Shown here: positions 54,560-60,822 of the stretch, one piece after another
Position numbering within the stretch: the stretch's first letter is position 1
How the letters are laid out: every line of letters starts with the position of its first letter
NCBI GenBank assembly: GCA_016284305.1
Contig: JAEEON010000026.1
Span: 1 to 64,000 of the forward strand
Source of the DNA: Bacteroidales bacterium
GTDB lineage: Bacteria; Bacteroidota; Bacteroidia; Bacteroidales; F082
Direction: 5' to 3'
Length of the DNA: 64,000 bases
Program-made: the position numbers and the translations under genes
Notes under the pieces: generated by a model
Seen by the model: only the letters and a program-made list of their open reading frames with translations
What the model was told of the DNA's origin: nothing
Database searches by the model: none

Positions 54560-55784
54560 TAAGATTGAGATTATGGCACCGGTGGGGTCGTATGAGGCCC
54601 TGGCGGCAGCGATACAAGCGGGTGCCGGAAGTGTGTATTTTGGCATTGGCAAATTGAATATGCGCTCAAGGTCGGCGAAGAACTTCAACCTCGACGACCT
54701 GAAACAAATCGCCGAGACCTGCAACAGCAACGGCGTGAAAAGCTATGTCACCGTCAACACGGTGATCTACGACGAAGAGATGGACGAGATGCATCAACTG
54801 TTGGATGCCATCAAGGCCAACGGCATTTCGGCCATCATCGCCTCCGACCAAAGTGTGATCCAATATGCCCGACAAATTGGCGTGGAGGTCCACATGTCCA
54901 CCCAATGCAACATCACCAACTTGGAAGCGGTACGCTACTATTCGCAGTTTGCCGACGTGATGGTGACTGCCCGTGAGCTCAACATCGACCAGGTGAGACA
55001 CATCACCGAGCAGATCGAAGCTCAGCAGATTCGTGGCCCTCATGGCCATCTGGTGCGCATCGAGGTGTTCTGTCACGGAGCTTTGTGCATGGCCATCTCA
55101 GGCAAATGCAATCTCAGCCAGGATATCTTCAACGCCTCGTCCAACCGCGGAGCCTGTCTGCAGCTCTGCCGTCGCAGCTACGATGTGAAGGAACGCGACG
55201 ATGGCTATGAACTGGCCTTGGATAACGAATACATCATGTCGCCCAAGGACCTTTGCACCCTGCCCTTCCTTGACCGGGTCTTGGATGCCGGCGTGGAAGT
55301 ATTGAAGATTGAAGGCCGTGGCCGCTCACCTGAATACACCAAGGTGACAGTGCAGGTCTATAGCGAGGCCGTAAAGGCCATCCAAGAAGGGACGTTCACC
55401 CAAGAGAAGATCGACGCCTGGATGGAACGGCTTCGCAGCGTCTATAACCGAGGCTTCTGGGATGGTTATTATCTCGGTCGCCGCACCTTCGAATGGTCAA
55501 AACAATATGGCTCACAGGCCACCCAAACCAAAGAGTTCATCGGCACCATCACCAACTATTTCAGCAAGATCGGCGTGGCTGAGATTCGGGTGGAGACCCA
55601 CGAGCTCAACGTCGATGACCCCATCATGATCATCGGACCCACCACCGGCGTCTATGAGGACAGCATACGCGAGATTCGTTTGGACGATGGTCCTGTGCCG
55701 AGAGCCGTCAAAGGAGACATTTGTTCCATCCCGGTGAATGACGTGGTCAGACGTGGAGACAAGGTCTATAAGATTATCATGTAA
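54552..55784 (+). CDS. peptidase U32 family protein (TrhP/YegQ-like)
   Basis: The 410-aa protein has the U32 signature EVFCHGALCMAISGKCNLSQ (about 172-190) and the conserved ICSS-type Cys pair region NRGACLQLCRRSY. Members of this group act in tRNA or rRNA base hydroxylation (TrhP, RlhA) rather than as proteases. GTG 54552 is chosen because it gives the family N-terminus KIEIMAPVGSYEAL; the ATG at 54573 would cut into it. The stop overlaps the next start by one base (TAATG), so the two are translationally coupled. Confidence 0.9.
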   Translation: MKDKIEIMAPVGSYEALAAAIQAGAGSVYFGIGKLNMRSRSAKNFNLDDLKQIAETCNSNGVKSYVTVNTVIYDEEMDEMHQLLDAIKANGISAIIASDQSVIQYARQIGVEVHMSTQCNITNLEAVRYYSQFADVMVTARELNIDQVRHITEQIEAQQIRGPHGHLVRIEVFCHGALCMAISGKCNLSQDIFNASSNRGACLQLCRRSYDVKERDDGYELALDNEYIMSPKDLCTLPFLDRVLDAGVEVLKIEGRGRSPEYTKVTVQVYSEAVKAIQEGTFTQEKIDAWMERLRSVYNRGFWDGYYLGRRTFEWSKQYGSQATQTKEFIGTITNYFSKIGVAEIRVETHELNVDDPIMIIGPTTGVYEDSIREIRLDDGPVPRAVKGDICSIPVNDVVRRGDKVYKIIM

Positions 55785-56608
55785 TGCAAAACTTCAACAT
55801 CCATTCCCATAGTATCTATTCTGACGGCAAATCCACTCCCCGTGAGATGGTGGAAGAGGCTGTCCGTCAGGGATTGACAAAGCTTGGCTTCTCAGAGCAC
55901 AGTCCCCTGCCTTTCGACAACAATTTCTCCGTGAAAAGCGATCAGATGCCCAAGTACATCGCTGACATTGCTGCTTTGAAAGAGGAATTCAAAGACCAGA
56001 TAGAGATCCTTTGTGGCTTGGAGGCCGATTACATCCCAGGTGTTTCTGAGACTTTCGCAGTGACCAAAGAGAGGTATCACCTAGATTACCTGATTGGCGG
56101 CGTGCATCTGGTGGGACAATCGGCCAATCCCGACGAGCTATGGTTTATCGACGGACCGAAATGGGAGATCTATGACGAGGGTTTACAGAAGTTCTTCGAT
56201 GGCGATATTCGCAAAGGGGTGCGCTGTTTTTTTGACCAGACCAATGCGATGATCGAGCATGAAGAGTTCGACATCATAGCTCATTTTGATAAGATCAAGA
56301 TGCATAACCGGGATCGGTATTTTCATGAGGATGAGCCTTGGTACCGTGCATTGGCCATGGAGACGTTAGATCTCATCCGCGAGAAGGGTTTGGTGATGGA
56401 GGTCAACACTCGTGGCATCTACAAGAAGCGTTATCCAGGTTTCTACCCTTCACCGTGGTTAATGGAGGAGGCTCACAGGATGGGTATTCCGACCATCATC
56501 TCTTCTGATGCGCATCATTTCAGCGAGTTGACGTTGGAGTTTGATGCCGCTGAGGAGGCACTTCGCAGCGCAGGTTATGGTGAGGTCGCGCCTCTCCGAG
56601 GCGCATAG
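55784..56608 (+). CDS. PHP-domain phosphatase, histidinol-phosphatase type
   Basis: The 274-aa protein has PHP metal motifs: HSHSIYSDGKS (8-18), SEHSPLPF, CGLEADYIPG, HFDKIKMHNR and the C-terminal SSDAHH. This fits HisK-type histidinol-phosphatases. No other histidine genes are nearby, so a different phosphoester substrate is possible. It overlaps the U32 gene by one base. Its last codons (VAPLRGA) are encoded by the 7-3-7 hairpin at 56588-56604, so the repeat element has supplied its C-terminus. Confidence 0.88.
   Translation: MQNFNIHSHSIYSDGKSTPREMVEEAVRQGLTKLGFSEHSPLPFDNNFSVKSDQMPKYIADIAALKEEFKDQIEILCGLEADYIPGVSETFAVTKERYHLDYLIGGVHLVGQSANPDELWFIDGPKWEIYDEGLQKFFDGDIRKGVRCFFDQTNAMIEHEEFDIIAHFDKIKMHNRDRYFHEDEPWYRALAMETLDLIREKGLVMEVNTRGIYKKRYPGFYPSPWLMEEAHRMGIPTIISSDAHHFSELTLEFDAAEEALRSAGYGEVAPLRGA
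56588..56604 (+). repeat. 7-3-7 hairpin in the 3' end of the PHP gene
   Basis: GCGCCTC-TCC-GAGGCGC, a perfect 7-bp stem with a 3-base loop, ends at the stop codon of the PHP gene. It has the same layout as 43502-43518 and the array units. Confidence 0.75.
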
Positions 56609-56628
56609 TATGGTGAGGCCTCGGGGTC

Positions 56629-56699
56629 CCAGGCTGCGCTCGCTCTGCTCGCTAGCCTGAGCACCCCAGGTTACGCTCGCTCTGCTCGCTCACCTGGGG
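56629..56699. repeat. two palindromic elements upstream of the array
   Basis: 56629-56662 is an inverted-orientation copy of the CCCAGGCT...AGCCTGGG part of the array unit. 56664-56699 is a related palindrome with arms CCCCAGGT/ACCTGGGG. Both contain a CGCTCGCTCTGCTCGCT core. Confidence 0.75.
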
Positions 56700-56704
56700 T
56701 TATT

Positions 56705-57013
56705 GAAAGCCCGCCTCTTCGAGGCGGAGGAGCATAGCCATAGAGCCTCGGAGAGGCTCAGTCTCCATAAGCCCAGGCTAGCGAGCAAAGCGAGCGTAGC
56801 CTGGGTCGAAAGCCCGCCTCTTCGAGGCGGAGGAGCATAGCCATAGAGCCTCGGAAAGGCCCAGTCTCCATAAGCCCAGGCCAGCGAGCAAAGCGAGCGC
56901 AGCCTGGGTCGAAAGCCCGCCTCTCCGAGGCGGAGGAGCATAGCCATAGAGCCTCGGAGAGGCTCAGTCTCCATAAGCCCAGGCTAGCGAGCAAAGCGAG
57001 CGCAGCCTGGGTT
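56705..57013. repeat. tandem array, three 103-bp units
   Basis: Units start at 56705, 56808 and 56911, exactly 103 bases apart and nearly identical. Each has three hairpins: CCGCCTC-TYC-GAGGCGG, GAGCCTC-GGA-GAGGCTC (56743-56759 in unit 1) and CCCAGGCTA...TAGCCTGGG (56772-56805 in unit 1). There are no unique spacers, so it is not CRISPR. The stretch 56609-57101 holds no gene that I can support. Confidence 0.9.
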
Positions 57014-57045
57014 TTTTATGCGCCCTTTGGGCGCATAAAAAACCC
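57009..57045. terminator. 17-bp palindromic terminator at the end of the array
   Basis: GGGTTTTTTATGCGCCC (57009-57025) pairs perfectly with 57029-57045 around a TTT loop. A/T-rich bases at the stem foot would allow termination in both directions. Confidence 0.75.
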
Positions 57046-57069
57046 CACCAGCGCAAATGTCTGGTGGGG
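57043..57069 (-). terminator. terminator of rpmF
   Basis: On the minus strand CCCCACCAG (57069-57061) pairs with CTGGTGGGG (57051-57043) and is followed directly by TTTTTT. It lies 33 bases past the rpmF stop. It shares the bases 57043-57045 with the neighbouring palindrome, so the two stems compete. Confidence 0.85.
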
Positions 57070-57101
57070 AAAAACAATATAAAGATTATGAAAAAAATCC
57101 G

Positions 57102-57287
57102 TTATTGCTTGGCTGCCATGACCATTTTTCCTTTGTAGTAGAGGTCACCGTCAACATAGTAAGCTCTATGATAGACGTGCATGGTGCCAGTCACTGGGCA
57201 AACGGCCAGTGTAGGGGTTTCAGCCTTGTAGTGAGTTCTTCTCTTAGCGCCTCTGGTATGAGACTGTCTGCGTTTAGGATGTGCCAT
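57102..57287 (-). CDS. rpmF: 50S ribosomal protein L32
   Basis: This 61-aa protein has the L32 N-terminus MAHPKRRQSHTRGAKRRTHYK. The single Cys (AVCPVTG) shows a form without the full four-Cys zinc site. It lies 34 bases after the yceD-like gene, the order conserved in many bacteria, and is followed by a strong terminator. Confidence 0.97.
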   Translation of the reverse strand: MAHPKRRQSHTRGAKRRTHYKAETPTLAVCPVTGTMHVYHRAYYVDGDLYYKGKMVMAAKQ

Positions 57288-57321
57288 TTTACTTTTATTT
57301 TAAAATGTTAATACCAATTGT

Positions 57322-57849
57322 TTAATTATCTTCAATCTTCAAGTCCTTCAACGCCGCCCAACGGGGATCCATCGTGCTTTCTTCCTCTTCGGCGATGGGC
57401 TCTGGGTCATGTGAGAGCAGTGCCAAGGCCTCCGGATTGCATTCTCCTTCAGGGTGCACCCGATGCATCGGTATTGATAGGATGATGTATTCATAAACCA
57501 AAGAACGGATGTCGTAGGCGTGCTCCTCAGCAGGCACCACAACCACGTCGTCTGATTCCTCGACTTCTTCGGCACCGAGTTTGATGCAGAACACCTGCTC
57601 GCTTTGGATCGGGATGTTGAACTCGTCGCCACAACGGTCGCAAGGGACACGGACCTCTCCTTCGATATGGAAGTTCAAGGTCAACATCATCTCTTCCCTG
57701 ACGACCTCGAGGCTCACGGTCACATGGCCTTGCTTCACCTCGGAATAATCCATGTCGGCAAAGAAGTCGTCGTTGATGTCGAACCGAAAGTCATGGACAC
57801 CAAGGGCGAGACCGCTTACAGGAATCAAAAATTCATTTTCCTTTTCCAT
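57322..57849 (-). CDS. yceD: YceD (DUF177) family protein
   Basis: This 175-aa cytoplasmic protein matches DUF177. The central VPCDRCGDEFNIPI segment carries the family Cys pair, and the C-terminal segment DPRWAALKDLK is typical. In other bacteria YceD is needed for normal 23S rRNA accumulation. The gene precedes rpmF on the same transcript, as in most bacteria. Confidence 0.92.
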   Translation of the reverse strand: MEKENEFLIPVSGLALGVHDFRFDINDDFFADMDYSEVKQGHVTVSLEVVREEMMLTLNFHIEGEVRVPCDRCGDEFNIPIQSEQVFCIKLGAEEVEESDDVVVVPAEEHAYDIRSLVYEYIILSIPMHRVHPEGECNPEALALLSHDPEPIAEEEESTMDPRWAALKDLKIEDN

Positions 57850-57869
57850 GTTGCCTAAAAATCGGGCTG

Positions 57870-57877
57870 CAAAAATA
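57870..57877 (-). promoter_or_regulatory. -7 box of yceD-rpmF
   Basis: The minus strand reads TATTTTTG 20 bases before ATG 57849. Confidence 0.6.
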
Positions 57878-57928
57878 CAAATTTTCTTCTTATAAATAAA
57901 AACAAAGGCAATTTTTTAGTTCTTTTTT

Positions 57929-59527
57929 TCAAAATTCACTTAAAACCTCGAGGGCTTTTTGGAGGATATCGTCCATCGGACGGTACAAGGGATAGAAGCC
58001 TTCGTCGTTGAACAGATCACGTGCGATGTAGGCTTTAAGCAGGATGTCGGACTCTCTACGAGCTACTTGTTTCTCTATTTCATTGCCTTTGATGCCTTTC
58101 TTCTCCGCTTGCTTCACCAAGTCATTGAACATGGCGTTACTGACGTTGAAGGAGCGGGCGAACTCATCGACGGTCTTGTACTTCGCCAATTCCTGGCGAT
58201 GTTGGTCACAATAGTCGAAGGCAAATTGGTAGAGGATGCCGAGGTTAACGATACGGTTGAAATAATACTCTGTGCTGTCATCGACGAGTGGGACATACAC
58301 ATCGGGCATGATGCCTCCTCCGCCATAAACGGTCTTGCCTTTCGGTGTTGTGTATTTCAGCGAGTCGGCGAAGTGGATGCTATCCACGGAGAACATCTCA
58401 CCGTTTTGGTAGCGGTCGAAAGACTCGAGCAGATAGTCTTCTTTGCTGCCATCGAAGGGTTTTTGTATGCACCGACCCGTTGGGGTATAATACCGTGCCA
58501 CGGTAAGGCGTATGGCTGAGTTGTCGCTGAGCATAATTTGTTCTTGCACGAGTCCCTTTCCAAAAGATCGCCTACCGATGATGGTGCCCCTGTCGTTGTC
58601 TTGGAGGGCACCCGCCACGATTTCGCTGGCGCTCGCCGACTCACCGTCGATGAGGACGGCTACAGGGATGTCTTCGAGTCTTCCTTTCTTACGGGCGTTG
58701 AAGGCGGTTCGTGGACGGCTCTTGCCTTCGGTAAACACGACGAGACTGCCTTTGGGCAGGAACTCGTCGGCGATATCGACTGCAGCGCTAAGATAACCAC
58801 CGGTGTTACCCCTTAGGTCGAACACCAGTTTCTTCATCCCTTCGCCTAGGAGTTTCCTCACCGCGATCATAAATTCCTTATAGGTGGTGGCTGAGAACTT
58901 GCTGAGTTTGATGTAGCCCACTTCTTCGTCGAGCATATAGGCGATGTCAACGCTATAGGTTGGGATGACGTCGCGGGTGATGGTGAAGTCAAGGAGACCC
59001 TCCACGCCACGACGGTAGTTTTTCACTTTGACTTTGGTCCCTTTGGGTCCTTTCAGAAGGCGCATCACCGAGTCGTTTTGGATCTTGATGCCGGCGATGA
59101 GCGAGTCGTTGACATAGACGATACGGTCGCCCGCCATGATACCCACGCGTTCGGAGGGTCCGCCTTTGATGGTGTTGACGATGGCAACGGTGTCTTCGAC
59201 GATGCGGAATTGCACACCGATACCCTCAAAGCTTCCCAGCAGTGGATCGTTGACGGCGTTGAACTCTTCGAAGGAGATGTACTGGCTATGTGGATCCAGT
59301 TCATCCATCATAGCCACGATGGCTTCTTCCTCGAGTTTGGGCCAGCTGACGGTGTCAACATAAGAGGCGTTGACATAATACATCACCTCGTCGAACTTGC
59401 TTGTCGCGGCCACCACAGGGCGTCGTCTCAGCCGGATGTTCTCCATGAACACGCTGATGACAAAACCGACCAGCAGGCCCGCGATAATCAACCAAAGGAT
59501 GCCACGGGAATTGGTCTTAGGACTCAT
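57929..59527 (-). CDS. S41 family C-terminal processing peptidase
   Basis: The 532-aa protein has one membrane anchor (about 9-27) and acts in the periplasm. A PDZ domain (about 95-185, GIGVQFRIVEDTVAIV, PSERVGIMAGDRI) precedes the S41 domain. The Ser-Lys pair is S299 (GESASASE) and K324 (SFGKGLVQ), 25 residues apart as in E. coli Tsp. It resembles CtpA-type proteases that trim envelope proteins. It is 18 bases after fabD in the porW-bactofilin-fabD unit. Confidence 0.95.
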   Translation of the reverse strand: MSPKTNSRGILWLIIAGLLVGFVISVFMENIRLRRRPVVAATSKFDEVMYYVNASYVDTVSWPKLEEEAIVAMMDELDPHSQYISFEEFNAVNDPLLGSFEGIGVQFRIVEDTVAIVNTIKGGPSERVGIMAGDRIVYVNDSLIAGIKIQNDSVMRLLKGPKGTKVKVKNYRRGVEGLLDFTITRDVIPTYSVDIAYMLDEEVGYIKLSKFSATTYKEFMIAVRKLLGEGMKKLVFDLRGNTGGYLSAAVDIADEFLPKGSLVVFTEGKSRPRTAFNARKKGRLEDIPVAVLIDGESASASEIVAGALQDNDRGTIIGRRSFGKGLVQEQIMLSDNSAIRLTVARYYTPTGRCIQKPFDGSKEDYLLESFDRYQNGEMFSVDSIHFADSLKYTTPKGKTVYGGGGIMPDVYVPLVDDSTEYYFNRIVNLGILYQFAFDYCDQHRQELAKYKTVDEFARSFNVSNAMFNDLVKQAEKKGIKGNEIEKQVARRESDILLKAYIARDLFNDEGFYPLYRPMDDILQKALEVLSEF

Positions 59528-59545
59528 CTCTCAATAGCGGTTAAA

Positions 59546-60445
59546 TCACTCGGCAGGTTTCTCGATCGAGGCGCTCGACATGTCAAGGTTTCGATCCACC
59601 TTTTTAAATAAGCCTTGGAGGACGGTACCCGGACCGACTTCCACGACGCAGTTGACGCCATTGGCAATCATGTTGAGCATCGTCTGGGTCCAGCACACCG
59701 GTGAGGTGAGTTGGGCGACCAGGTTCTTCTTGATGATTTCGGGGTCGGTAACCGACTGTCCGGTAACGTTTTGATAGATGGGGCAGATGCCGTAGTTGAA
59801 CTTGGTAGCGTTGATAGCCTCGGCAAGTTCCACGCGGGCGGGCTCCATCAGAGGGCTGTGGAAGGCACCGCCAACTTTCAGCGGGATGACTCTCTTGGCG
59901 CCGGCTTCCTGAAGCTTCTCGGTCGCTTTGGCCACACCTTCGATGCTACCAGAGATGACAATCTGGCCTGGTGAGTTGTAGTTTGCAGGCACGACGACGG
60001 CGTCGGTGATTGAGCCGCAGATCGATTCCACCAGTTTGTCGTCCATGCCGATGACGGCAGCCATGGTACCCGGTTGAATCTCGCAAGCTTTCTGCATGGC
60101 GTTGGCACGTTTGGCGACCAGGCGCAGACCATCTTCGAAACTCAACACTTTGTTGGCCACCAAGGCGGAAAACTCGCCCAGGGAGTGACCGGCGACCATG
60201 TTAGGGTTAAAGTCGTCGAGCAGGGTGGCGAGGATGACCGAATGAAGGAAGATGGCTGGCTGAGTGACCTTAGTCTGACGCAGGTCCTCTTCCGTTCCAT
60301 CGAACATTGTTTCGGTAATTTTAAACTCTAAAATTCTGTTGGCTTTATGGAACATGTCTTTGGCCTTCGACGAGTGGTCGAAGAGATCTTTGCCCATACC
60401 AACAAACTGTGCTCCCTGACCAGGGAAAACATAGGCTTTCATCAT
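59546..60445 (-). CDS. fabD: malonyl-CoA:ACP transacylase
   Basis: This 299-aa enzyme loads malonyl groups on acyl carrier protein for fatty acid synthesis. The oxyanion motif FPGQGAQ is at the N-terminus, the nucleophile is Ser88 (AGHSLGEFS) and the catalytic His is H196 (GGAFHSPLM). Start may be the first or second of two adjacent ATGs (60445 or 60442). Twelve bases separate it from the bactofilin gene. Confidence 0.96.
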   Translation of the reverse strand: MMKAYVFPGQGAQFVGMGKDLFDHSSKAKDMFHKANRILEFKITETMFDGTEEDLRQTKVTQPAIFLHSVILATLLDDFNPNMVAGHSLGEFSALVANKVLSFEDGLRLVAKRANAMQKACEIQPGTMAAVIGMDDKLVESICGSITDAVVVPANYNSPGQIVISGSIEGVAKATEKLQEAGAKRVIPLKVGGAFHSPLMEPARVELAEAINATKFNYGICPIYQNVTGQSVTDPEIIKKNLVAQLTSPVCWTQTMLNMIANGVNCVVEVGPGTVLQGLFKKVDRNLDMSSASIEKPAE

Positions 60446-60457
60446 AAATAAAATTCC

Positions 60458-60805
60458 TTATTTGGTTGGTTGTTGAACACTTGGTTGTGACATCTGGCAT
60501 TTTCCAGTAAACACGGCGCCTACTTCGATAAGCAGTTGTTTGGTAATAAGGTCAACCTCGACTTTGCAGGTTGATTTCAGGGCGGTAAGTTCCTCACACT
60601 TGAGGATGCCCTTTACCGCTCCGGAAATGTCGGCTTGCTTGCAGGTCAGGTCACCCTCGACCACGCCAGTTTGTCCGACCACGATTTTTCCGTTCGATTT
60701 CAAGGACCCGATCAGGCGTCCATCCACACGGATATCACCGCTGGATTCAACATCCCCTTTGATGACCGTGCCTTTTCCTATTAGATTTCTTACTGGAGCT
60801 TCCAT
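60458..60805 (-). CDS. bactofilin family protein
   Basis: This 115-aa protein has the bactofilin beta-helix pattern: GTVIKGDVESSGDIRVDGRL, SNGKIVVGQTGVVEGDL and KQADISGAVKGILKCEELTAL, followed by a short disordered tail. Bactofilins self-assemble into filaments that scaffold wall-related enzymes. It is next to porW and upstream of a CtpA-like peptidase, which suits an envelope role. Confidence 0.93.
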   Translation of the reverse strand: MEAPVRNLIGKGTVIKGDVESSGDIRVDGRLIGSLKSNGKIVVGQTGVVEGDLTCKQADISGAVKGILKCEELTALKSTCKVEVDLITKQLLIEVGAVFTGKCQMSQPSVQQPTK

Positions 60806-60822
60806 AGTATTATGATTGTTTA

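Noticed and set aside
56690-56994. Two minus-strand frames of 78-94 residues in the 103-bp array
   Set aside because: They simply read the tandem repeat and have no start signal or non-repeat sequence.
56705-57013. CRISPR array
   Set aside because: The units are contiguous and nearly identical over 103 bases with no unique spacers, and no cas gene is near.
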